The position numbers were made by a program, and so were the translations under genes. A stretch of 19,314 nucleotides of DNA from positions 1 through 19,314 of the forward strand of contig CAKVLH010000020.1 in NCBI GenBank assembly GCA_934757245.1. Direction: 5' to 3'. The notes under the pieces are model-generated. The model was not told the origin of the DNA, searched no databases, and saw only the letters and a program-made list of their open reading frames with translations. Shown one piece after another: positions 12,537-19,314 of this stretch. The stretch's first letter is position 1. Each line of letters opens with the position of its first letter. This DNA comes from an uncultured Candidatus Melainabacteria bacterium. GTDB lineage: Bacteria > Cyanobacteriota > Vampirovibrionia > Gastranaerophilales > Gastranaerophilaceae.

Positions 12537-13862
12537 ATGGAAGGTTTAATGAGCTTGATACATTCGCATGCGATTCCTGTATCAGCAGCTATACTTCTAG
12601 TCGCTTATGTATTTATTGCGACAGAAAAAATACCTAAAGTTACAGTTGCTCTTTTGGGTGCAGCTTTAACTTTGATTTTAGGACTTTTAGGTCAAGACAA
12701 GTTAGTAAATGGTGAATTCGATTTAGGCTATTTTATTAACTTTGTTGATTTTAACGTAATATTCTTACTTGTTTCAATGATGATTATTGTATCAATTGCA
12801 ACAAGAAGTGGTATGTTTAACTGGATTGCCAACGAAATGTTGAAGATGACAAAAGGTAAACCAAAATTAATTTTAATTTCTTTGGCATTCTTTACAGCTA
12901 TTGTTTCAGCATTCTTGGATAACGTTACAACAGTTATTTTGATTATGCCTGTAACTTTTGTAATTGCAAAAGAATTGGATATCAACCCAATTCCATTCTT
13001 GATTACAGAAATTTTAGCGTCAAATATTGGTGGCACAGCAACTTTAATCGGTGATCCACCAAACATTATTATCGGTAGTGCTGCAGGTCTTTCATTTATG
13101 GCATTCATACAAGAATTGACAGGCATTGTACTTGCTATCTTGATTGTTAACGTTGGAATTTTAGCATTCATCTTTAGAAAACAACTTGTTGCTTCTCAAG
13201 AAAAAATGGACAAAGTTGCAAAATTAGACAACTCAAAAACTATTACTGACAAAGCATTAATGATTCGCTCAGGCATAGTATTATTACTTGTAATCATCGG
13301 CTTTATGCTACACGACATTACACACATCCAAACTTGTGTAACAGCAATGGCCGGTGCAGCTTTCTTGTTATTATTTGAAAAACCACAAAAAATCTTTAAT
13401 GAAGTTGAATGGAATACAATCTTCTTCTTCATCGGCTTGTTCATTATTATCGGTGGTTTGGAACACGCTGGCGGTATCAAATTAATGTCAGAATGGCTGC
13501 TTAATGTAACTCATGGTTCACAAAAGGCTACTGCTATGATTATTCTTTGGGCTTCAGGCATTTTATCAGGTATCATTGATAATATACCTTACACAGCTAC
13601 AATGTCTCCATTGTTGGTTGAAGTTCAAAAAGTTATGGGTGGTGATTACACATTCCCACTTTGGTGGTGCTTATCTTTAGGTGCTTGTTTAGGTGGAAAC
13701 ATGACAATCATTGGTGCAGCTGCAAACGTTATCGTATCAGAAACAGCAGCTTCAACCGGTCATCCGATTAAATTTATGTACTTCTTGAAATATGGTGTGT
13801 TGGTAACATTTACATCATTGATTATGAGTACAGTTTATATTTGGTTGAGATTTTTAACCTAG
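12537..13862 (+). CDS. ArsB/NhaD-superfamily ion permease (P-permease type), 441 aa
   Basis: The protein has about eleven to twelve hydrophobic segments and matches the ion transporter superfamily of ArsB, NhaD and SLC13. The best marks are AFLDNVTTVILIMPVT near residue 123, then ASNIGGTATLIGDPPNIIIG at ~162-181. The second half repeats the pattern with GIIDNIPYTATMSPL near 345 and GACLGGNMTIIGAAANVI near 382. These paired half-helix motifs form the ion-binding site in the fold. The P-permease subgroup fits best, but the substrate (arsenite, Na+/H+, organic anion) cannot be read from the sequence, and no ars genes are nearby. A strong AAGGAGGA ribosome site precedes the ATG. It is a single-gene unit with its own terminator. 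Confidence 0.9.
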   Translation: MEGLMSLIHSHAIPVSAAILLVAYVFIATEKIPKVTVALLGAALTLILGLLGQDKLVNGEFDLGYFINFVDFNVIFLLVSMMIIVSIATRSGMFNWIANEMLKMTKGKPKLILISLAFFTAIVSAFLDNVTTVILIMPVTFVIAKELDINPIPFLITEILASNIGGTATLIGDPPNIIIGSAAGLSFMAFIQELTGIVLAILIVNVGILAFIFRKQLVASQEKMDKVAKLDNSKTITDKALMIRSGIVLLLVIIGFMLHDITHIQTCVTAMAGAAFLLLFEKPQKIFNEVEWNTIFFFIGLFIIIGGLEHAGGIKLMSEWLLNVTHGSQKATAMIILWASGILSGIIDNIPYTATMSPLLVEVQKVMGGDYTFPLWWCLSLGACLGGNMTIIGAAANVIVSETAASTGHPIKFMYFLKYGVLVTFTSLIMSTVYIWLRFLT

Positions 13863-13873
13863 TATAATGCTAA

Positions 13874-13914
13874 AACAAAGAGCCTGTGTTTATATTAAAC
13901 ACAGGCTCTTTGTT
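13874..13914 (+). terminator. Strong terminator after the permease gene
   Basis: A perfect 19-bp stem (5' arm 13874-13892, 3' arm 13896-13914) with a 3-nt loop begins 12 bp after the stop codon. It contains the GC-rich core AGAGCCTGTG. The T-rich tail is short and interrupted. Its symmetry would also let it stop transcription from the other side. Confidence 0.85.
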
Positions 13915-13930
13915 ATTTAATATTCATAGC

Positions 13931-13960
13931 TTGTATAAAATAATAATTTTGTGTTAATAT
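13931..13960 (+). promoter_or_regulatory. Candidate housekeeping promoter of the 117-aa gene
   Basis: TTGTAT (13931-13936) and TAATAT (13955-13960) with 18-bp spacing lie about 40 bp before the ATG at 14001, between the previous terminator and a clear AAAGGAG. Both hexamers are near consensus but not exact. Confidence 0.5.
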
Positions 13961-14000
13961 AAGCTCAGATATGTTTGAGGAATAGCGAAAGGAGTTTTCA

Positions 14001-14354
14001 ATGAAGAAAGTTCAATTATTAGTTTTATCACTATTGATGTTATCAGCAGCTGCATTTGCTTATAATTTTGATAACACAATACCTGTAAAAGGAAAATCTA
14101 TTACTGATTCACAACTTCAATCTTCAATGATTATGCCAATCTACTATTATTCATTAAGAGTTGCCGCACAAGGTTGTGAAGATTTTGCAATTGTTAATAC
14201 TGAAGTTTCAAAACCTAAAAACAACAACGCTTGGAGCGAAATTTGGACAGTAAAGGCTTGCACAAGAACAGCAAGAATTCCTATCAATTTCAAGCAAGGT
14301 GCTGAAAAAACTGAATATGCAATTGATTATATGAATGTAAAAGTTGCAAAATAG
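14001..14354 (+). CDS. Small exported protein, 117 aa
   Basis: A Sec-type signal peptide is clear. It has a basic start MKK, a hydrophobic core LLVLSLLMLSAAAFA and a likely signal peptidase I cut after AFA at residue 20. The mature ~97-residue domain has two Cys (in AAQGCEDF and VKACTRTA) that could form a disulfide. It reads as mostly beta-strand, with alternating hydrophobic residues (DFAIVNTEV, WSEIWTVKAC, ARIPINF). There is no lipobox and no second membrane segment, so it should be periplasmic or secreted. AAAGGAG precedes the ATG at good spacing. It is a single-gene unit between a promoter and a terminator. I recognise no family. Confidence 0.87.
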   Translation: MKKVQLLVLSLLMLSAAAFAYNFDNTIPVKGKSITDSQLQSSMIMPIYYYSLRVAAQGCEDFAIVNTEVSKPKNNNAWSEIWTVKACTRTARIPINFKQGAEKTEYAIDYMNVKVAK

Positions 14355-14365
14355 AAGTTTTAAGA

Positions 14366-14415
14366 AATAGAAAAGGAGCGGTAATTTGTTTAAAATTACC
14401 GCTCTTTTTCTATTT
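14366..14415 (+). terminator. Terminator after the exported-protein gene
   Basis: A long stem with GAGCGGTAATTT / AAATTACCGCTC at its core, extended by A/T pairs on each side, starts about 12 bp after the stop. A T-rich run follows the core. It separates this gene from the uvrA-like gene, whose promoter begins almost at once. Confidence 0.85.
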
Positions 14416-14441
14416 TGTGGTCTATTTCTTATATTTCTTAG

Positions 14442-14447
14442 TATAAT
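14442..14447 (+). promoter_or_regulatory. -10 box of the uvrA-like gene
   Basis: A perfect TATAAT lies 20 bases before the ATG, with AGAAGAGGT as the ribosome site in between. No good -35 is visible at 16-19 bp. The leader would be about 15 nt. Confidence 0.5.
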
Positions 14448-14467
14448 GATATTAAGAAGAGGTAAAA

Positions 14468-16951
14468 ATGAGCGAGCAAGATAATAAAATCAGTGCTATT
14501 AAGGTAAGAGGAGCTAAAGTTCACAATCTAAAAAATATAGATGTGGATGTTCCATTAAATAAAATTGTTGGTATTGCCGGAGTTTCGGGTTCAGGCAAGT
14601 CATCTCTAGCACTGGGTGTTTTGTATTCAGAAGGTTCAAGGCGCTATCTGGAAGCTCTTTCTACCTACACTCGCCGTAGAATGACACAAGCAGAAAAAGC
14701 GCTTGTGGATGAAATACTTTATGTTCCGGCGTCTCTTGCTCTACACCAACGTCCGGCAGTTCCTGGGGTTAGAAGTACATTTGGAACAGGAACAGAACTT
14801 GTAAACAGTTTGAGGCTGATGTTTTCAAGGCTTGCGAGCCACCGTTGTCCAAACGGACATTATCTTGCGCCAACGCTTGCAGTTGCAGCTGAACAAGAAC
14901 TTGTTTGTCCTGTTTGTAACGCTCATTTTTATGCGCCGTCAGCAGAAGAACTTGCATTTAATAGCCAAGGTGCTTGCGAAACTTGTGGCGGAACCGGTAT
15001 TGTAAGAACCGTTGATAAATCAACGCTTGTACCTGACGAAAACCTAACTATTGATGAAGGTGCTGTTGCACCTTGGGGGACTTTAATGTGGTCGCTTATG
15101 ACGGATGTTTGTCGAGAAATGGGAGTGCGCACAAATATTCCGTTTAAGGATTTGACAGACAAAGAAAAAGACATTGTGTACAATGGACCTGCGGAAAAGA
15201 AGCATATTTTTTATAAAGCAAAAAACACAAACCAAGCAGGAGAATTAGATTTTACATACTATAATGCAACTTATACGGTAGAAAACGCGTTATCTAAAGT
15301 TAAAGATGAAAAAAGCATGAAACGCGTTGAAAAGTTTTTGAAACAAGATATTTGTCCGAATTGTAACGGAACACGTTTATCTCAAAAAGCCAGAACGCCT
15401 AAACTTATGGATATACCCCTTGATGAAGCTTGTAAAATGACACTTGCGGATTTAGTAGTTTGGGTTAGCAAAGTTCCGAATTCTTTGCCGGAAGAAATGC
15501 GAAAAATGGCGCAAAGTATTTGCGATTCTTTTCAAACTGTCGCTAAAAGACTTATGGATTTAGGCTTAGGTTATTTAACACTTGATAGAGCCGCATCAAC
15601 ACTTTCAACAGGAGAAAGGCAGAGAATGCAACTTGCGCGTGCGGTTAGAAATCGTACAACAGGCGTTTTATATGTACTTGACGAACCTTCAATCGGTTTG
15701 CATCCGTCTAACATTATAGGTCTAAAAGGCGTACTGCATGATTTACTAAGCGACGGAAATTCAATCATTCTAGTAGACCATGACACACAGATTTTAAGTG
15801 AAGCTGATTGGATTATAGAAATGGGGCCGAAAGCAGGTGTTAATGGCGGTTGCGTTATAGCAGAAGGTACGGTTGAACAGCTTGAAAATAATACTAATTC
15901 CATAATTGGCGGTTTTCTATCAGGCAAAAACAAGGTGTTGGTAAGAAAACAAACTCCAAAAGAAAAAATGTTCGAATTAGGTAAAATCCGTTTGGAAACA
16001 GATACGATACATACAGTAAAACCACTTACTGTCGAAATTCCGAAAGGAAGATTAACTGTTGTAACAGGAGTTTCAGGTTCTGGAAAAACAACAATGGTAT
16101 TAGAAAGCCTTGTTCCGGCACTTGAATCAATTTCGGAAACTTCAAAAAGACCTGCTCATGTTAAAAATATTGAAGCAAATGGAATAAAACAAGTTAAATT
16201 AATTGATGCAACTCCGATAGGAATAAATATTCGCTCGACAGTCGCAACGTACGCCAATATTCATGATGAATTGAGAAAAGTTTACGCAAAAATTGCAAAA
16301 GCAGAAGGTTTAAATTATAAAGCAGGTGATTTTTCGTATAATACAGGAAATCTGCGTTGCCCTGTTTGCGACGGAAACGGAATAATTAATCTTGATGTGC
16401 AATTTTTGCCGGATGTAGAAATTCCTTGTCCTGAATGCGGTGGGTCGAGATATTCAAAATCCGCAGAAATAGTTAAATACAATAAGCATTCTTTGCCGGA
16501 ACTTATGGCAATGGACGTTAATACCGCGCTTGAAGTTTGTAAGGATTTAAAACTTGTGCAAGCAAGATTGCAAATTCTGCAAGATTTGGGTTTGGGTTAT
16601 TTGACTTTAGGTGAGGCTACACCGAGTTTATCCGGCGGTGAAGCACAGAGATTAAAACTTGCAAGCGAGATGCGCAAAGCACAAAATGACACAGTATTTG
16701 TGTTCGATGAACCAACAATCGGCTTGCACCCATTGGATGTTCAGACTTTACTCGGAGTTTTTCAAACATTGATTGAAAACGGAGCAACGGTCGTAGTTAT
16801 TGAGCATGACTTGGATGTAATCAAAAATGCTGATTACATAATTGATATGGGGCCTGAAGGTGGAGAAGCCGGAGGTGAAATAGTGTTTACGGGAACTCCC
16901 AATGAAATAAAAAACTGCAAAGCTTCAAAAACAGGACAATTTATTAATTAG
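14468..16951 (+). CDS. UvrA paralogue lacking the UvrB-binding domain (class II/III UvrA-like), 827 aa
   Basis: UvrA proteins are tandem ABC ATPases that recognise damaged DNA. Here the first Walker A is GVSGSGKSS at 38-46, the first signature LSTGERQ near 378 and Walker B LYVLDEPSIGLHP near 400. The second Walker A is GVSGSGKTT near 534, the second signature LSGGEAQR near 721, and FVFDEPTIGLHP follows. Zinc-module cysteines include Cys127, 147, 150, 170 and 173, and a second set near 632-660 (CPVCDGNG, CPECGGSRY). Classical UvrA is ~940 aa. The shortfall falls between Cys127 and Cys147, where only ~20 residues replace the ~100-residue UvrB-binding domain. That is a feature of UvrA2/DrrC-type paralogues linked to damage or drug tolerance. 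It is probably not the main excinuclease subunit. It stands alone after its own promoter. Confidence 0.88.
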   Translation: MSEQDNKISAIKVRGAKVHNLKNIDVDVPLNKIVGIAGVSGSGKSSLALGVLYSEGSRRYLEALSTYTRRRMTQAEKALVDEILYVPASLALHQRPAVPGVRSTFGTGTELVNSLRLMFSRLASHRCPNGHYLAPTLAVAAEQELVCPVCNAHFYAPSAEELAFNSQGACETCGGTGIVRTVDKSTLVPDENLTIDEGAVAPWGTLMWSLMTDVCREMGVRTNIPFKDLTDKEKDIVYNGPAEKKHIFYKAKNTNQAGELDFTYYNATYTVENALSKVKDEKSMKRVEKFLKQDICPNCNGTRLSQKARTPKLMDIPLDEACKMTLADLVVWVSKVPNSLPEEMRKMAQSICDSFQTVAKRLMDLGLGYLTLDRAASTLSTGERQRMQLARAVRNRTTGVLYVLDEPSIGLHPSNIIGLKGVLHDLLSDGNSIILVDHDTQILSEADWIIEMGPKAGVNGGCVIAEGTVEQLENNTNSIIGGFLSGKNKVLVRKQTPKEKMFELGKIRLETDTIHTVKPLTVEIPKGRLTVVTGVSGSGKTTMVLESLVPALESISETSKRPAHVKNIEANGIKQVKLIDATPIGINIRSTVATYANIHDELRKVYAKIAKAEGLNYKAGDFSYNTGNLRCPVCDGNGIINLDVQFLPDVEIPCPECGGSRYSKSAEIVKYNKHSLPELMAMDVNTALEVCKDLKLVQARLQILQDLGLGYLTLGEATPSLSGGEAQRLKLASEMRKAQNDTVFVFDEPTIGLHPLDVQTLLGVFQTLIENGATVVVIEHDLDVIKNADYIIDMGPEGGEAGGEIVFTGTPNEIKNCKASKTGQFIN

Positions 16952-16956
16952 AATTT

Positions 16957-18654
16957 CTATTCTTCTACAGAAGCCAACATTGCATTGACTTCGGCAATCA
17001 AATCCTCGTTTTTCGTTCTGACAGCATTTACCAAAGCCTTTTTTAACAAAGATTTAGCTTTGTTTGGGCTGTTAAAATCAATCATAATTTGTGCTGCTGA
17101 TTTGTAATTCTGAGCGATTTCTTCTACAGAATTTGATTTTTCGTAATTCTTAATTGCTTCGGCGTAGTATTTTAACGCCTTATCGTTCTTTTTAAACTGA
17201 ACACATGCGTCAGCTGTGTTGCTTAAAACATAACCTTTCATTGATGAATCAGTTGTTTGTTCAACTAATTTTCTGGCTACGTCGTAATAATCGAACGCAT
17301 TTTCGTCATACTTGTCAGTGAAAATATTTGCCATTCTTGTTAGAGAATCTGATTGACCGATTAAGTCGTCAGATTTGCCGGCATAAGAAATTGATGTCAA
17401 ATAATGGTCTAATGCAGGGCCAACTTCGTTTACGTCATCATAAATTTGTGCCATTGAAAAATGTGCTCTAGATTTTACATTAACGTCTGTAGTGTACTGC
17501 AAAGATTTGTTGTAGCTGTTTAAAGCTTGAACAAAGTGATCGTTATCATCGTAGATTTTTCCGATTTCTAAACAAATTCTTGATTGAGTTTCTGTGTCTT
17601 TAAGCTCGCTTGCTCGGTTAAAAGCTTCTTTAAAAATTTGCATAGCCTTTTGCGGATTGTTTGAGAAGGCTTGTTTTTTAGCTTCTACAAACAAAGATTT
17701 TAGTCTGGTATCTTGTGGAATGATGGTTATATTCGGTTTTTTAGAAATAGTTGCTTTTGCTTGCGTAAATTCTTCTTCTAAGCTTAATTCTTCCGGCTCT
17801 ATTTCAAGAATTTCATTTTGTGCTTCTTCTTGAATTGGAGCAGCTTGAACCGGCTCAACATTTTGTTGAACAGGTTCTTGTGGAACAGCTTGTTGAGGCT
17901 GTTGAACTTCTTGAGCTTTTGATTTTTCTTGTTGGTCAGGAAATTTAACCAAAAAATTCGGATTTACTTCTTCTTCATTGTAACTGTAATTAATTCTTTG
18001 CAAGAACAAAGCGTCAAGCCAATTTTGCACAACTTTAGAATCTTTATTAAGAGTTTCTGAAATGTATTTATCTAATAAAGATGCAGCAATTTTTAAGTTG
18101 CTTTGAATCATGTTTACTTGTGGTTGAGGCTCTCTTACAAGCTGTTCAACTGTTTGAAGATAGCGATTAACTTGTTCTTCAATTTCAGCAGGAGTTGCAA
18201 TTGCTTTTATTGTGTTTCTAAAATCTTTTAATATTTGTGCAATATTAACCTTGTTGCTTCTTGCTGGTTGTTGCGGACGAGGAGCTTGTTCTTGAACTTG
18301 CTGATTCATCGGTTGATAACCTGCTTGAGCAGCTTGATATTGCATAGCATTCATCTGATGAGGTTGGTTGTTAATTCTCATCGGAGGTGGAGTTTGCACC
18401 TGATAAACTTGACGGTTTGGAGTTCCGCTGTAGGCATTTTGTGCAGGAGAATAAATTGCTTGGCGTGGAGCACCTGCTTGTGGTTGCATATCTTGTGCTC
18501 TTCCGCGTGCAATAACTTGTTGGCGACGTTGCTGTTGCTGGTCTTGAGCGTTGCCATTATGACCGTCTTTATCAGCCCCTTCGTTGCCTGTGTTATAGTT
18601 GCCTTCCCTCTGTGGATAAGGGCGTGGGCGAATTGTATTCATTGCATTAAACAA
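16957..18654 (-). CDS. Tetratricopeptide-repeat protein with Gln/Pro-rich N-terminus, about 565 aa
   Basis: The first ~135 residues are rich in Gln, Pro, Asn and Arg with short QQQQ runs and are probably disordered. A helical domain covers ~140-235, followed by a second Gln/Pro/Glu linker (~245-305). The C-terminal ~240 residues hold about six TPR-like helical pairs, for example KAMQIFKEAFNRASEL, HFVQALNSYNKSLQY, KALKYYAEAIKNYEKS and KAKSLLKKALVNA. TPRs bind proteins, so a scaffold role is likely. There is no signal peptide. The start is uncertain. AAGGAAGG lies eight bases before a TTG at 18652-18654, used here; an ATG at 18640-18642 begins MNTIRPRP but lies 20 bases from that site. It converges with the uvrA-like gene, five bases apart. 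Confidence 0.87.
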   Translation of the reverse strand: MFNAMNTIRPRPYPQREGNYNTGNEGADKDGHNGNAQDQQQQRRQQVIARGRAQDMQPQAGAPRQAIYSPAQNAYSGTPNRQVYQVQTPPPMRINNQPHQMNAMQYQAAQAGYQPMNQQVQEQAPRPQQPARSNKVNIAQILKDFRNTIKAIATPAEIEEQVNRYLQTVEQLVREPQPQVNMIQSNLKIAASLLDKYISETLNKDSKVVQNWLDALFLQRINYSYNEEEVNPNFLVKFPDQQEKSKAQEVQQPQQAVPQEPVQQNVEPVQAAPIQEEAQNEILEIEPEELSLEEEFTQAKATISKKPNITIIPQDTRLKSLFVEAKKQAFSNNPQKAMQIFKEAFNRASELKDTETQSRICLEIGKIYDDNDHFVQALNSYNKSLQYTTDVNVKSRAHFSMAQIYDDVNEVGPALDHYLTSISYAGKSDDLIGQSDSLTRMANIFTDKYDENAFDYYDVARKLVEQTTDSSMKGYVLSNTADACVQFKKNDKALKYYAEAIKNYEKSNSVEEIAQNYKSAAQIMIDFNSPNKAKSLLKKALVNAVRTKNEDLIAEVNAMLASVEE

Positions 18655-18718
18655 TATAAACCGTCCTTCCTTCAATAATATCGGAAAAATAAATTAGTTC
18701 TTTACCGATTTTATAGAA

Positions 18719-18805
18719 TATCATACGTTTGGATGATACTAATTTAATAAGGAATTTTGAAAAGTCATGTTTTAACTATTTAATATCATGCATGGAAACA
18801 TGATA
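18719..18805. promoter_or_regulatory. Two related palindromes upstream of the TPR gene
   Basis: TATCAT...ATGATA (18719-18738, 8-base centre) and TATCATG...CATGATA (18784-18805, 8-base centre) share the same arms and lie 45 bp apart. Further CATG-containing sites occur at about 18774 and 18818-18835. On the minus strand the first palindrome overlaps the likely promoter of the TPR gene (TATAAA near 18710). The layout looks like operators for one dimeric regulator. The remaining stretch to 19000 is very A/T-rich, and I see no gene in it. Confidence 0.4.
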
Positions 18806-19004
18806 AAGGTTGAAAAAACATGCTTTTTTCATGATTATTTAATGAAAATCTTTAAAAAGATAGAAAAAAATAAAACAATTTTAAAAATTTTTTAATTATT
18901 TTTAAAACAACTTATCGCCAATAAAATCAACCTACATGGGGTATTCCAAAAAACAAAATTTTGACAAAATTTTAACTTTTGTAAAAGAAATTTAAAAAAA
19001 GGTG

Positions 19005-19032
19005 TTGACATTTAAAATTGATATCGTATGAT
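19005..19032 (+). promoter_or_regulatory. Strong sigma-70 promoter, stable-RNA type
   Basis: A consensus TTGACA (19005-19010) and TATGAT (19027-19032) are separated by 16 bp. Upstream, 18940-19000 is rich in A and T tracts, like an UP element. Downstream, the start region AAACGTCGGG is GC-rich, as in promoters of ribosomal RNA operons. It is the best sigma-70-type promoter in the window. Confidence 0.85.
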
Positions 19033-19038
19033 AATAAA

Positions 19039-19314
19039 CGTCGGGTGAAGGAAACGGAACCGAGACAGAGGAAACAAAGTCAAAGAGAAACGAACCGACG
19101 AAACGTTGATGAGGCCGTAAGGCAGCTGGAGGAATTAAGTAGTCTGGTCATCTTCGTGAAAAAGATTTAAAAGCCTAAATTTTTATTATAAATAGCAAAA
19201 TAAGAATAATAAGAAAACAAGGCGTTTCAATTTTTAATTGAACCTTGAAAACAGAATAGCGAAAGACGAAATAAACTTGTTAATTCGCAAAGAATGATGG
19301 ACAACAAAAATGAA
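19039..19314 (+). ncRNA. Long structured leader, probably of an rRNA operon, continuing past the window
   Basis: At least ~275 nt follow the promoter with no supported gene. The first 60 nt are strikingly A/G-rich and closed by CGTCGG (19039-19044) pairing with CCGACG (19095-19100). A GCC-GTAA-GGC tetraloop hairpin lies at 19114-19123. Another hairpin, CAAGG...CCTTG around TTCAATT/AATTGAA, spans 19218-19247. It runs into CCTTGAAAACAGAA, which resembles the boxA antitermination and processing region before rRNA genes in Gram-positive bacteria. No 16S sequence is reached. The rRNA assignment is an inference from promoter, leader and boxA-like site. A leader for another stable RNA or a protein gene remains possible (an ATG-led frame begins near 19296). 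Confidence 0.55.

Noticed and set aside
19095..19130. Hammerhead-ribozyme-like string (GAAAC, then GATGAGGCC-GTAA-GGC)
   Set aside because: The core needs CTGATGA before stem II and GAAA after it. Here it is TTGATGA, and the bases after the stem are AGCTGG. No matching stem I/III with a cleavage site was found.
1..19314. CRISPR array, transposase, phage genes, tRNA or rRNA genes
   Set aside because: No regularly spaced repeats, no transposase or integrase motifs, no cloverleaf with a GTTCGA-type arm, and no conserved rRNA stretches were seen on either strand.

Overview
The window is low-GC bacterial DNA with genes packed on both strands. It most resembles a gut Melainabacteria genome (Vampirovibrionia, Candidatus Gastranaerophilales). 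That placement is an inference from the pilin-type N-terminus MKRRGFTLAELL followed by a DVNGSKGPNK motif, the base composition, an aryl-polyene-like acyl carrier protein cassette, and small lineage-type hypothetical proteins. No rRNA or tRNA gene lies inside the window to confirm it. A consensus flagellar sigma-28 promoter suggests, but does not prove, a motile organism.

Layout, left to right. (1) 19-627: an unknown 128-aa protein with a clear terminator, and a possible 51-aa gene on the minus strand. (2) 745-1009: a gene-free segment bounded by two near-identical perfect palindromes. (3) 1051-5234: a three-gene set of a long pilin-like protein, a 94-aa protein and an 819-aa protein with a GLUG-type beta-helix. 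(4) 5256-5594 (-): a DUF486 membrane protein. (5) 5658-7859: a tightly overlapping operon of two acyl carrier proteins, a COG4648-type membrane protein and an adenylation-dehydratase fusion. This is the priming part of an aryl-polyene-like pathway without its ketosynthases. (6) 7861-8526 (-): a 2-hydroxyacyl-CoA dehydratase activase-like ATPase without its dehydratase. (7) 8560-9143: a 34-aa membrane peptide, an inverted repeat and a run of GC-rich hairpins. (8) 9038-9667: a textbook sigma-28 promoter, two very small genes and a terminator. (9) 9771-10448: a glycine-zipper protein. (10) 10482-12392 (-): an EamA transporter and ribD in one operon. (11) 12537-13914: an ArsB/NhaD-family permease with a strong terminator. 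(12) 14001-14415: a small exported protein. (13) 14468-16951: a UvrA paralogue that appears to lack the UvrB-binding domain. (14) 16957-18654 (-): a TPR protein with a Gln/Pro-rich N-terminus. (15) 18719-19314: operator-like palindromes, then a strong stable-RNA-type promoter and a long structured leader that probably belongs to an rRNA operon beyond the window.

A theme across the window is start-site architecture. Genes inside operons carry Shine-Dalgarno sequences. Four genes that appear to begin transcripts (5594 -, 5658 +, 8526 -, 12392 -) have no Shine-Dalgarno but have a -10-like hexamer only 6-8 nt before the ATG, as expected for leaderless mRNAs. The observations I rate highest are the sigma-28-driven micro-operon, the reduced aryl-polyene-like cassette, the small membrane peptide beside a structured region, the leaderless-start pattern, and the palindrome-bounded segment.
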